Source: Moorella humiferrea (GTDB taxonomy: Bacteria > Bacillota > DSM-521 > Neomoorellales > Neomoorellaceae). Taken from it: DNA of 64,000 nucleotides. Of the stretch, positions 55,547-63,472 are shown one piece after another. The stretch is taken from positions 1,400,001-1,464,000 of the forward strand of contig NZ_CP136419.1 of the NCBI RefSeq assembly GCF_039233145.1. The letters are read 5' to 3'. The notes under the pieces were generated by a model. It did not search any database. It was not told where the DNA came from and saw only the letters and a program-made list of their open reading frames with translations. Each line of letters starts with the position of its first letter. Within the stretch, counting starts at the first letter, position 1. The translations under genes and the position numbers were made by a program.

Positions 55547-55834
55547 TTATTCTACAAGCATTTTGCCGGCAATTAATTCATATGCTTCATCCCAGGATAT
55601 ACGCCGCCAGTTGCCCGAACCACGGGGCACCTGACGCAAAGGATAAATTACCCGTTCAGGATGATAAAATAAGTCGAGATAACGATAACCAAAGCGGCAG
55701 AGGTGTCCCCGGCTGTAGCCGTGGGCGGGATCGCCATATAGCCCTGTGATTCTCCTATCCTCTACTAGGGATACCAGCCCACAAGTATTGTAGCAATTGC
55801 GGGGGCATATATGCCGGCAAAATTTGGACGCCAT
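55547..55834 (-). pseudogene. Truncated molybdopterin oxidoreductase, N-terminal [4Fe-4S] fragment
   Basis: Only 95 residues. CRHICPRNCYNTCGLVSLVE is a molybdopterin-oxidoreductase Fe4S4 motif (CX3CX3C), and GHLCRFGYRYLDLFYHPERV and ISWDEAYELIAGK follow as in full enzymes. It then stops where a normal protein continues for 500 or more residues. No continuation is visible in any frame before the regulator. ATG overlaps the stop of the Fe-S protein (TGATG). Probably a deletion remnant. Confidence 0.7.
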
Positions 55835-56991
55835 CAACCGCCCTCCTTCCCAGCTCCACGGCCCGGAAGCTGACGGTTTAAAGCGCAGCGCAGGCATTCC
55901 TCGGCCCAAAGGTTGGCTCGGAAGGTCTCCCCGCATTTGTTGCACCTGTGTTTTGTTGCCGTGGCCAGGATGCAGCACCCTTCTGTAGCTACCATCTCCA
56001 GGGAGAGGTTTTCTCCCCAGGTCAGACTGTGGTGGGGGCAAACCGCCTGGCAAAGGCCGCAGTGGGTGCAGCGGGCAGGGTAAAACTTAAGTTCTCCTTC
56101 AATTAGCTGCAAGGCTCCTGCTGGGCACAGACGGCTGCAAATATTACACAAATAGCAGGGGCCGGTTATCTCCAGGGAAGCCAGTTCAAGACAGGCGTTT
56201 GCGCTATAGCCGCCGGTGGGTCTCGCTTCCATCACGGCCCTCTGCAAGATGGCGGTCCTCGAAACGTTGACTAACTGAGCGGATGGAGAACTTGCCAGCT
56301 CAACCTTTACTCCCTGAAGCTTGAGCCCACGCACCAGGGAGCGAAAAAATTCGCGCCGCCCCATGGCCGCCGTACCATAAGCATAACCCGTGCCCTTACC
56401 TGGAGTCTTTCGGTTAGAGGAAAGTGTTGCAAAGGTAGAACCTTTATAAAGGCGCTGTTCTGACAGTCCCATAGAGGCAATGGTTTTTTTGGCCCAGTTA
56501 AAGGAAGCCAAAAAAACCTCTTCGCCTTTAGGTCCCCAGGGACACGCGGCGCACCTATCCGTATGATAGGAAAAGGCCACCTGCCCCTTCACGGCCAGGG
56601 CGACCATAACTTCCGGGGCAACGGCTCCCAAACATGACGCCGCGATCCACTCATCACGTTTCTGCTCTTCCGCTTGACGGCTGCAGGTAAAACAGGCCTG
56701 CCCGGTGGCGGCAATACTTTCCTGGCCCCGGGCCAAATAAAAGGAATGGGTACGTTCTGGATCGGCCAGGGCGCCCGTAGGACAGGCTACGGCACAAAGA
56801 CCGCAGCGCTGACATTCCCTTATTTCCGGGTAACCCTTTGCCAGCTCAATTCCCCCAACCGGGCACACATCCCGGCAGTAATTACATGTTGCCCACGGCG
56901 ATTTTCCCCTGATGCAGGCATCACTTTTTAGCCGTACCTGCCCCAGCCCTGCCAGGGAATTGGCGATGGACTCTAGATCCAGTTTCCCCAC
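55834..56991 (-). CDS. Multi-cluster 4Fe-4S ferredoxin-type protein
   Basis: 385 residues. The N-terminal half carries CNYCRDVCPVGGIE and CQRCGLCAVACPTGAL. Further single Cys motifs lie in CFTCSRQ and CAACPWGPKG. The C-terminal half has CYLCNICSRLCPAGAL and CTHCGLCQAVCPHHSL, then a zinc-ribbon-like pair CNKCGETF and CLRCAL. It probably moves electrons for the adjacent reductase or serves as a maturation factor; not proven. A polar middle of about 100 residues is unlike known domains. Confidence 0.78.
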   Translation of the reverse strand: MGKLDLESIANSLAGLGQVRLKSDACIRGKSPWATCNYCRDVCPVGGIELAKGYPEIRECQRCGLCAVACPTGALADPERTHSFYLARGQESIAATGQACFTCSRQAEEQKRDEWIAASCLGAVAPEVMVALAVKGQVAFSYHTDRCAACPWGPKGEEVFLASFNWAKKTIASMGLSEQRLYKGSTFATLSSNRKTPGKGTGYAYGTAAMGRREFFRSLVRGLKLQGVKVELASSPSAQLVNVSRTAILQRAVMEARPTGGYSANACLELASLEITGPCYLCNICSRLCPAGALQLIEGELKFYPARCTHCGLCQAVCPHHSLTWGENLSLEMVATEGCCILATATKHRCNKCGETFRANLWAEECLRCALNRQLPGRGAGKEGG

Positions 56992-57012
56992 CCCCGTTTC
57001 CTAATGTGGTAA

Positions 57013-57039
57013 AGAGACGGGCCGTTAAAGCCCGTCTCT
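57013..57039 (-). terminator. Hairpin between dmsC and the Fe-S gene
   Basis: Perfect 10-bp stem AGAGACGGGC/GCCCGTCTCT with a 7-nt loop. Downstream U content on the minus strand is low (TTTACCACATTAG), so it may be a partial terminator or an mRNA-end stabiliser. Confidence 0.5.
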
Positions 57040-57085
57040 ATATTTCTCATTAAATATTATCCACTTTTTCGTATTAAGGATCAAG

Positions 57086-57922
57086 CTATAACTGGCCCAC
57101 CATGATGCTGACGCCGGTGGCATAGAAGAGGTAGCGGCCGGCCAGTTCGGCCAGGACGAGGAGGGCCAGGGCCCCGTACACCCATTGGCCCGCCGCCGCG
57201 CCCTTTTCGCCCCCTTTCAGGGCGTAGACGCCGAAGAAAATGCCCCCTATGACCGCCAGGGCCTGGCTCAAAATCAGCACCGGTGCCGCTCCCGTCAGCT
57301 GCCGGGCCGTCTCCTGGGCGGCTACCGGCCCCGCCCCTAGATATGCCAGGTACGGCGGCAGGCTCACCAGCTGCAGGGCTATACCGATAATCGCCAGCAT
57401 CGCCGCCTGTTTGAACCGTCCTTCCTCCCCCGCCCGGTGGGTCAGCACCGCATAGAGTACCGCCCCCAGCACCAGGGCCGTGCTGTAAAAGGCGATGTGG
57501 GTGTAGGCCGTCGTCCATGCCGGCAGAATGGTGTGGACGTAGATGTTGGCCATGCTTACTACCGCCACCACCCCGCAAAGGCTCGCCAGCCACCCGGTCG
57601 TCGCCTTTATCCCGTCACTTGCCTGGCTCCGCGTCTCGAGTACGTAGTTTAGCGCCCATAGTACGAAAAACCAGGCGGCAAAGAAGATTTCCCGGCTCAG
57701 CCAGGAACTTTTGAGGTTTAGTATCGCCCGCGGCGCCCCCAGGGGACTGCCCAGGTGGCCCAGGGAGATGAGCATGCTGGCCGCCATGAGGATGCCTACC
57801 CACGGCAGCACTGCTTTAAGCCCGGTTCTGTCTTTGGCGTTTAAGGCCTGGGCCACGACCATCAACCCTACGCTCGCCTGCGCCAGCAGGGTGAATAGCA
57901 CCAGTGCCCATTCTTTTCCCAT
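57086..57922 (-). CDS. dmsC: DmsC-type membrane anchor subunit
   Basis: Membrane subunit that takes electrons from quinol for a DMSO-reductase-like complex. 278 residues with eight hydrophobic segments; LVLFTLLAQASVGLMVV, SLGHLGSPLGAPRAILNLKSSWLSREI (split: SLGHLGSPLGAPRAIL near 53, SSWLSREI near 72) and ALNYVLETR are typical. It is open and full length, although dmsA and dmsB beside it are deleted in part. Confidence 0.9.
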   Translation of the reverse strand: MGKEWALVLFTLLAQASVGLMVVAQALNAKDRTGLKAVLPWVGILMAASMLISLGHLGSPLGAPRAILNLKSSWLSREIFFAAWFFVLWALNYVLETRSQASDGIKATTGWLASLCGVVAVVSMANIYVHTILPAWTTAYTHIAFYSTALVLGAVLYAVLTHRAGEEGRFKQAAMLAIIGIALQLVSLPPYLAYLGAGPVAAQETARQLTGAAPVLILSQALAVIGGIFFGVYALKGGEKGAAAGQWVYGALALLVLAELAGRYLFYATGVSIMVGQL

Positions 57923-57943
57923 TTCGTTTTCCTCCTTTTGCCT

Positions 57944-58213
57944 CTATTTCCCCACGGCCGCCGTCCGGTGGGGGGTTATTAATAGCGAAGGTTTGGTGAT
58001 GTTGGGGTCGGGTATCCCTTTTATCTGCCGGGTGCCGCCGTATTTTTTCTCGAGCTCTTCTATCGGGCCGTAGTCCAGCACCCGCATGGGGCAGGCGGCA
58101 ACACATGCCGGCGCTTCTCCCTTCGCCAGTAAATCCCGGCAAAAGTCGCATTTGCCTACCTTACCCGTCTTGGGGTTGTACTGGGGCGCGCCGTAGGGGC
58201 AGATATTTCTCCC
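57944..58213 (-). pseudogene. dmsB: DmsB-type iron-sulfur subunit, C-terminal remnant
   Basis: In the frame ending with TAG at 57944 the minus strand reads NICPYGAPQYNPKTGKVGKC, then CDFCRDLLAKGEAPACVAACPMRVLDYG and a tail with IKGIPDPNITKPSLLI. This is the last part of a DmsB four-cluster subunit. The N-terminal half with the first clusters is missing; an in-frame TAA is found at 58214-58216. The remnant lacks a start codon in a suitable place and its 5' part overlaps the end of dmsA in another frame. Confidence 0.8.
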
Positions 58214-59616
58214 TTAAGGGGTCCTGGGGTCCCTCCCACGCCGGAATGTATTTCGGAATGGCCGGAATTTCCTTGGGTTTGTTCATGGCCCACAGTTGGG
58301 TTGAAAAAATCTCGATTTTCCCCGATGGAGTTTTGAAGGGGTTATTTACCGGGTCTTTTATCTGTTTTTCATAGGCCACAACTGGTTCTTTAGGGGCAAC
58401 TTTGTAAATCCCCTTACGACGAAACTCTTCAAAGGTCGGGAAATTGGGGTCCTTCTGCCTGGCTACTTCCACGGCTTCCCGCAGCCAGTCCTGCTCGCTC
58501 TTCCCTTCGGTGTAACGATCGCCAAAGCCTAAGCGCCTGGCCAATTCGCTGCAGACTTCATAGATGCTGCGGCACTCATACATGGGCTCAACAACTTTTT
58601 GATGGTAAATGGCATAACCGATGCCTGAAGAAAAGGTAACAATATCCTCCCGTTCAAAATGAGTTACATCAGGTAAAAGAATATCGGCAAATTTAGCGCT
58701 CGGCGTCATAAAGACATCATGAACTAAAATAAACTCGCATTTTTTCTCATCCGCCAGGATTTTGGCAGTTTTATTTATATCTGCATGTTGATTTAACAAC
58801 GTATTGCCACCGTAGTTCCAAATCATTTTTATATCCGTCGATAACTTATCTACTCCCTTGACGCCGTCGGCGGCAGTCAACTCATGCCAGCGTTCTACGG
58901 CTTCCGGCCACATAAAGCAGGGAATGGAGGCTTTTACCGGATTCTGCCCGGCCGGCATCCAGCCTACAGTTACCCCGTGACCGCCGTTACGCAAACCGGG
59001 GCCCCCACCTTTAATGCCTATATTTCCAGTCATTGCGGCCAAAACCGGAAGTCCGCGTACGGGCTGCTCGCCGTAGGCGTGGCGCTGCCATCCCAACCCT
59101 TGAAGGAGGCAACAGGGTTTTATGCCGGCAATCTGACGGGCGAGTTTTATAATAGTATCTTTGGGAACGCCGGTAATGGCTTCCGCCCATTCCGGTGTTT
59201 TGGGAGTCTTATCTTCACCCAATCCTAAAACATAGCTTTTATAAGAATTGCCGGGTGGAATGCCGGGAGGCATGTGTTCTTCATCAAAGCCCAAGCAATA
59301 TTTATCCACGTCCCCTTAGGCAGGCACGTACTTGAGGAAATTCAGGGCTGTCGCTCCCTTCCTGATCCGGAGAAAACCAGATCACCACACCGTCTTTAAC
59401 ATGGGCATACAAAGGGCAGCGGCCGCCGCAGTTATGAACGCAACTGGTAGGAATGATTTTTTCGTCAGCCGCTTTGCTAGCTTCACCGGCTGCCACCGCC
59501 TCTCTTCCTAAAGGCAGGGATGTGAGGGCGGCAGCGCCCCCGGCTACCGCTGCACCCAAGGCTAAAAACTTACGCCTGGAAATGGGTTTAAGCCATAATT
59601 TGGCGTTTTCGCTCAT
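58161..59616 (-). pseudogene. dmsA: DmsA-type molybdopterin catalytic subunit with an internal deletion
   Basis: Two open parts. 59302-59616 gives a Tat signal (SRRKFLALGAAVAGGAAAL), the Fe-S motif CVHNCGGRCPLY and ends ...VRACLRGRG. 58161-59309, in another frame, resumes with DKYCLGFDEEHMPPGIPPGN, then GWQRHAYGEQPVRGLPVLAA, GNIGIKGGG and MIWNYGGNTLLNQH. Intact DmsA proteins have about 200 residues between these, so a deletion with frame change is inferred at about 59306. The C-terminal end is also lost: homology stops at EGPQDPLREKY, where it runs into dmsB. Confidence 0.8.
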
Positions 59617-59783
59617 CTTTCGTTCCCTCCTTTACAATATGCACGCGCATTCACGAATTTCGACACACAGGTTTTGCTCTCCTTTGTTTTTAAGCCTAAA
59701 TATAAGTCTCCGTAATTATATAAAAGCACAAAAAGAAAGGTGTAAAATGGAACCTTTTTGGTAACCAATACTTTGCATTCCAT

Positions 59784-59792
59784 CATAAGATA
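59784..59792 (+). promoter_or_regulatory. Possible sporulation promoter -10 box before cotJA
   Basis: CATAAGATA resembles mother-cell -10 boxes (sigma-K CATANNNTA, sigma-E CATACANT), about 30 nt before the cotJA start. The -35 is not clear (an AC 18 nt upstream would suit sigma-K). cotJ is sigma-E controlled in Bacillus. Confidence 0.35.
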
Positions 59793-59823
59793 AAAATAAC
59801 CATTAATAGGAAGGGGTTTTGTT

Positions 59824-60000
59824 ATGTCCACCAATCAAGATAAAGAGGTTCTCGAGAAACAATCATTCTCTTACCAGTTAGCCCGGGCATATATACCCTG
59901 GCAGCGTTATACCAATCGTTGGGATCCATTAGAAGGACTTACCAAAGGAACGATTTTCCCGGAACTCTATATGCCCTATCAACCGTATAGAACACCTTAA
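59824..60000 (+). CDS. cotJA: Spore coat-associated protein CotJA
   Basis: A 58-residue protein, so easily missed. It has the CotJA pattern of tyrosine- and proline-rich segments: FSYQLARAYIPWQRYTNRWD, LEGLTKGTIFPELYMPYQP and YRTP. ATG start behind AGGAAGGGG. First gene of cotJABC; the three are made in the mother cell and assembled into the inner coat. Confidence 0.93.
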   Translation: MSTNQDKEVLEKQSFSYQLARAYIPWQRYTNRWDPLEGLTKGTIFPELYMPYQPYRTP

Positions 60001-60020
60001 AAAATAATGGGGGGAAAACG

Positions 60021-60278
60021 ATGGACATCCAGCGCATCAATCTTTTAAAGAAAATCATGGCTTTAGAGTTCACTTGCATAGACTTTAATCTTTATCTCGA
60101 TACCCACCCGGAGGATTACCGGGCTTTAGCCGATTATAATGCCGCCTGCGAAGAACTGCTTGCCGCCAAAAAACAGTATGAAAGTCTATATGGTCCGTTG
60201 ACAAACTTCGGTAGCTCGCCCAGCCCCAAGGCCTGGCGTTGGATCGAAGAACCCTGGCCGTGGGAGAGAACTTTCTAG
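60021..60278 (+). CDS. cotJB: Spore coat peptide assembly protein CotJB
   Basis: 85 residues with LLKKIMALEFTCIDFNLYLD, LDTHPEDYRALADYN and the C-terminal YGPLTNFGSSPSPKAWRWIE, all typical of CotJB. It starts 20 nt after cotJA behind GGGGGGAAAACG and precedes cotJC by 15 nt. Confidence 0.95.
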   Translation: MDIQRINLLKKIMALEFTCIDFNLYLDTHPEDYRALADYNAACEELLAAKKQYESLYGPLTNFGSSPSPKAWRWIEEPWPWERTF

Positions 60279-60293
60279 ACGGAGGGATAATAA

Positions 60294-60866
60294 ATGTGGA
60301 TATATGAAAAAAAATTGGAATACCCAGTCCGCGTCAGTCGCCCCAACCCGCGACTGGCCAAGGTTATAATTACCCAGTATGGCGGGCCGGATGGGGAATT
60401 GGCCGCTTCTTTGCGCTACCTCACCCAGCGCTATACCATGCCCATACCCCAGGCCAAAGCAGTTTTGACGGACATCGGCACGGAAGAGCTGGCCCACATG
60501 GAGATCGTCGCCGCCCTGGTCTATAACCTGATCAAAGACGCGCCCCTTGAAGAAATAAAAAGAGCCGGCCTGGACGGCTATTATGCCGATCACGACCGCG
60601 CCCTCTATTTCGTCAACGCCGAGGGAGCTCCCTGGACGGCCGCCTACATCCAGTCCAAAGGCGACCCGGTTACCGACCTCTATGAGAATATGGCCGCCGA
60701 GCAGAAGGCCCGTTCTACCTACGAATACCTGATCCAGCTCTCCGACGACCCGGATGTCAGCGATACCTTGAAGTTCTTGCGCGAAAGGGAAGTTGTCCAT
60801 TTCCAGCGCTTCGGCGAAACATTAAATCTGGTCCATGAGTATCTGGAGCGGAAAAAGTATTACTAA
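60294..60866 (+). CDS. cotJC: CotJC manganese-catalase-family coat protein
   Basis: 190-residue di-iron/manganese four-helix protein similar to manganese catalase. Metal-ligand carboxylates and histidines appear in DGELAASLRYLTQRY, GTEELAHMEIVAALVYNLIK (EXXH, near residue 64), MAAEQKARSTYEYLI and REREVVHFQRFGE (EXXH-like, near 163). May protect the spore from peroxide; catalysis is assumed from family. Confidence 0.96.
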   Translation: MWIYEKKLEYPVRVSRPNPRLAKVIITQYGGPDGELAASLRYLTQRYTMPIPQAKAVLTDIGTEELAHMEIVAALVYNLIKDAPLEEIKRAGLDGYYADHDRALYFVNAEGAPWTAAYIQSKGDPVTDLYENMAAEQKARSTYEYLIQLSDDPDVSDTLKFLREREVVHFQRFGETLNLVHEYLERKKYY

Positions 60867-60897
60867 GCGGGGTACCCCGTTTTATCCTGTCTTCAGG

Positions 60898-60945
60898 AAG
60901 GAGCGCACCGGCACCGGCCGTAGCGTGACGCTCCTTCATTTAATT
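60898..60945 (+). terminator. Terminator after cotJC
   Basis: 8-bp stem AAGGAGCG (60898-60905) / CGCTCCTT (60929-60936) with a GC-rich 23-nt loop, followed by CATTTAATTTTA. A second small hairpin CGGGG-TA-CCCCG then TTTT directly follows the cotJC stop. Confidence 0.7.
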
Positions 60946-61047
60946 TTACTTTGGTCCCCATAGAAAAAATGTCGCTAGAAGCCATTTCTCCGGCGTCATA
61001 TTTGATTTTGAGCGTGTAAAATTTAAGTATGAGAAAAAGGGGTCGAA

Positions 61048-61118
61048 GAAGAAAAAACCTCACCGGTTGTCCTTCTAGGACAACCGCCCATACACAAAAT
61101 CCCAGGGAAGGTGAGGTC
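61048..61118. repeat. Nested inverted repeats at the end of the IS3 remnant
   Basis: Outer arms ACCTCACC (61048-61055) and GGTGAGGT (61111-61118) enclose an inner hairpin CGGTTGTCC/GGACAACCG (about 61055-61078). It may be an IS end or a transcription stop. Origin unknown. Confidence 0.5.
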
Positions 61119-61451
61119 TCATGTTAAAAATTCGCGACGTTGTAGAAATAATTCTACTAGTCATAATATGACGACGGTAAAAGTTGGCCGGTGACAGGTA
61201 GTGTAAATTGGAGTACAACCGGCGGTTGTTGTAACGGCTAACGAATTCTATGACTGCCTGATATGTTTCCGCATAGGTCTGAACTCGCCCATCGACAAGC
61301 ATTCATCCTCAAGAAGCCAATGGTGCGATTCGATATATGCGTTCATATTAGGTGTCTTGGGCGATATTGTCTCGTGTAGAACATCACATTGCTCACATTC
61401 CAATTCAAACAGATGGCTTACAAACTGGGGGCCATTATCCGAACGGATGAT
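61075..61451 (-). pseudogene. IS3-family transposase, C-terminal remnant with frameshift
   Basis: From 61451 the minus strand reads IIRSDNGPQFVSHLFELECE, then HETISPKTPNMNAYIESHHW and LLEDECLS, the D and E segments of an IS3 integrase core. The frame then changes (about 61270-61290) and continues YAETYQAVIEFVSRYNNRRL and YSNLHYLSPANFYRR to 61075. The N-terminal two thirds are absent. Non-functional. Confidence 0.85.
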
Positions 61452-61473
61452 GGTAATGATAAATCTGGATAAA

Positions 61474-61881
61474 TTAACCAAGACTACGTATCTCTTTAAC
61501 CACCAGAATTTCAATCTGATCGACAAGAGATTTTACTTCATCAAACCAGGGAGCAACAATATCGGCTTCAAATTTAACCAGGTCGGCATAATCAGCTTTC
61601 TGGCGGGCATCGAACAGCCTGTTATATAATGTTCCGGCCGATGGGTTAACCAAACCAGGTTTTACGATCATCTGGTGGAAAAGCGAACGGATACCTGAAT
61701 GTTTGGCTGACGAGTAACCCTTGGCAAGGAGAATGGCAGAAACGGCGTAGAAACAGGCATAATATAACCGGTTAACGGAAGTACGTATATGGCCTTCTGA
61801 AAAAAGCAATTCCGCCTCAGTTATAGCTTCTTTAGCGCGTTCCATCCTGTATAGGAATAACTGCTTAATTTCTTCTTTCAC
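61474..61881 (-). CDS. HEPN-domain protein (toxin of a HEPN/MNT pair)
   Basis: 135-residue all-helical HEPN protein. MERAKEAITEAELLFSEGHI and the core SVNRLYYACFYAVSAILLAKG (RLYY... region) are typical; many such proteins are RNases or AMPylation targets of the partner. The strict RX4-6H motif is not clear (RLYYACFY). ATG overlaps the nucleotidyltransferase stop by 4 nt, the usual type VII toxin-antitoxin layout. Confidence 0.85.
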   Translation of the reverse strand: MKEEIKQLFLYRMERAKEAITEAELLFSEGHIRTSVNRLYYACFYAVSAILLAKGYSSAKHSGIRSLFHQMIVKPGLVNPSAGTLYNRLFDARQKADYADLVKFEADIVAPWFDEVKSLVDQIEILVVKEIRSLG

Positions 61882-62252
61882 AGAACTATCCCCTCACGTC
61901 TTACATTCTGGGTGAAAGGCATGGCCTGGTATAGAGGGGAATTCCACTCCTGTTCGCTAAAAACCGCTATAGATAAAGCTGCTCCTGTCTCTAACTCCAA
62001 CGGGTAAAGTTTCTCGCGGATCACCTCTTCCAGGTGCCAATTAGCAGGTCCTTTCGTTAGGATTAGTATATCATAGTCCGAATCTGGTTCGGCATCACCA
62101 CGAGCTCTGGAGCCATACAGGATTACTGTTGCATCGGGAACAACTTCGCGAATAAGATCACGGCAGCGTTCTAATAAGCGTTGTCCCTCATCGCTTGGGT
62201 AGTGGCGAATAACTCGGGAGCTTGTCGGGTTGCTCTTGTTCTCAACGACCAC
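61878..62252 (-). CDS. MNT-type nucleotidyltransferase (antitoxin of a HEPN/MNT pair)
   Basis: Minimal nucleotidyltransferase with the motif YGSRARGDAEPDSDYDILI (GSX10DXD) near residue 47. In related pairs it adds AMP to the HEPN toxin. I chose the GTG at 62252, with GGGGTGAT 8 nt upstream; the GTG at 62273 lies only 2 nt from a TATAAT -10 box (62275-62280) and would be untranscribed. 124 residues. Confidence 0.82.
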   Translation of the reverse strand: MVVENKSNPTSSRVIRHYPSDEGQRLLERCRDLIREVVPDATVILYGSRARGDAEPDSDYDILILTKGPANWHLEEVIREKLYPLELETGAALSIAVFSEQEWNSPLYQAMPFTQNVRREGIVL

Positions 62253-62339
62253 GTCAGTAATCACCCCTGCCACTATTATACACTATGACTACAACTGCAT
62301 ACCAGTATTTTCAAATTCGTCATGTCGTTAAATTATTTT

Positions 62340-62647
62340 TCATTCCAGCCCGGCCACCAGGGCGTCATCTATCCCTTTTCCTCTTTCGATCTAGCTCTCC
62401 ATATAGCGTCCCTGACCGTTATACCCAGTTTCTTTAATTCTGCCACCAGCATTCTTTTACCCCTGGCCACTTCTTTGTTGGTTTTCTGGTCCCTGTCATA
62501 AGCGATAATTACTTTTTTTACCCAAGTTCCAGTACTTCTGGGCCCACCGGTTTCCAGGAGGTGGCGCCCTGATGGGGAGATGCCCGCTATAACCTGAACT
62601 ATAGCCGCATTTTCGTAACGTTCCCGGTTATCGCCCCACTCTGCCAG
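62340..62647 (-). pseudogene. DUF3854 (Toprim-like) protein remnant
   Basis: An open stretch without a good start begins after a TAG at 62648. It gives AAIVQVIAGISPSGRHLLET, then VKKVIIAYDRDQKTNKEVAR and KRMLVAELKKLGITVRDAIW, ending at TAG 62369 after KEEKG. A one-base shift continues GIDDALVAGLE to 62340. The AYDxDxxTN block and the GIDD ending are DUF3854/Toprim features seen in phage and plasmid replication proteins. Broken at both ends. Confidence 0.65.
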
Positions 62648-62706
62648 CTACCAGCTTCCCTACCGCCTCCGGCAGGTGGGGGCTATTTTACGTTTACCAA
62701 AAATAC

Positions 62707-63041
62707 TCACAGAGGTATCCCCTCTTCCTGGATGGACTTATAGAATAATGTTTCCCGGAAAAGTGGACCTGAATAACGAGCCGCTGACATGATTATTGGT
62801 GAGATTACCACGTCATACTTTAAATTAATTTCTACTGCCGCGTCGATTACTATTTCCCTCGTTGGCTTATCCTCGTTTTCTACAACGACAAGTATATCAA
62901 TATCCGACTCGGGTGTAGCAGTACCCCGGGCCACCGAACCAAACAGGCGAGTTGCTAGAATTTTTCCCCCAACTGTTGCTTCAAAAGTTCACAAAAATCT
63001 TTGATAGCCTTATCGTTCCTACCGGATATAGTCTTTTTCAT
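62707..63041 (-). pseudogene. Second MNT nucleotidyltransferase, frameshifted in a G5-A5 run
   Basis: The ATG at 63041 (GAGG 9 nt upstream) starts MKKTISGRNDKAIKDFCELL and stops at TAG just after KQQLGEKF. Skipping one base in GGGGGAAAAA (about 62966-62975) joins it to KILATRLFGSVARGTATPES and DIDILVVVENEDKPTREIVI to 62707, a normal MNT with GSX10DXD. No HEPN partner is adjacent. Homopolymer error, phase variation or a true pseudogene are all possible. Confidence 0.75.
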
Positions 63042-63305
63042 GGTCACCATCCTCTTTTCGGCTTCTTTAAACTTCGCCCGCCGGTAGATAATGTCCTGCC
63101 TATACCCTGCCTAACCGGTATACTACTGATAACATATTTTTCCATCATATATGTTATAGTATCATAAGGTATCGCAGAAGGCAATCATCCTGGTTTTGCA
63201 TTTCCTTCCAAAGGGCATTACCCTACGTTCTGTAATATATGGCCAGACTTTGGACGGAATCTTCTCCTGGAAAGCAAGGCCAAGCACATTTGGATTTTTT
63301 ACCTC

Positions 63306-63334
63306 TTGTCGTATCCCTTCATCTATAGTATTAT
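63306..63334 (+). promoter_or_regulatory. Promoter of the fluoride riboswitch
   Basis: TTGTCG (63306-63311), 17-nt spacer and TATTAT (63329-63334), followed about 17 nt later by the aptamer. Confidence 0.55.
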
Positions 63335-63350
63335 GTAATATATAACGTCT

Positions 63351-63400
63351 AGGCGATGGAGTTCGCCTTTAAATCTGCGTTATCGCAGTGATGACTCCTA
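63351..63400 (+). ncRNA. Fluoride riboswitch (crcB motif)
   Basis: The core GGCGATGGAGTTCGCC, an AAAT link, CTGCG...CGCAG stem and TGATGACTCCTA match the crcB fluoride aptamer. It precedes two crcB genes and overlaps a terminator, so fluoride should prevent termination and turn on export. Confidence 0.95.
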
Positions 63401-63440
63401 CCCCGAAGGGTATCTTTATGCCTGAGAGGTAGGATTTTTT
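63396..63440 (+). terminator. Fluoride riboswitch terminator
   Basis: Stem TCCTACC (63396-63402) / GGTAGGA (63428-63434), then TTTTTT. The 5' arm is shared with the aptamer's last conserved block, the expected mutually exclusive design. Confidence 0.85.
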
Positions 63441-63472
63441 GTGGTTTTGCTAATCTGGGGGAGGAGTTTAAG

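Noticed and set aside
55835-56053. N-terminal extension of the 95-residue molybdopterin fragment (open frame from 56053)
   Set aside because: The extra 73 residues lie inside the Fe-S gene in another frame and have low-complexity, arginine/proline-rich composition; homology starts at the TGATG-coupled ATG 55834.
57081-57593. 170-residue minus-strand frame in dmsC
   Set aside because: Glycine/arginine-rich shadow of dmsC caused by high GC at third positions.
57816-58151. 111-residue open frame on the minus strand in the dmsB region
   Set aside because: It is out of frame with the clear DmsB Cys motifs, which read through 57944-58213.
63162-63350. Minus-strand stretch reading IDEGIRQEVKNPNVLGLAFQ and KIPSKVWPYITERRVMPFG
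   Set aside because: It looks somewhat protein-like, but has no start codon, overlaps the crcB promoter on the other strand and matches no family I recognise. Left as a possible relic.
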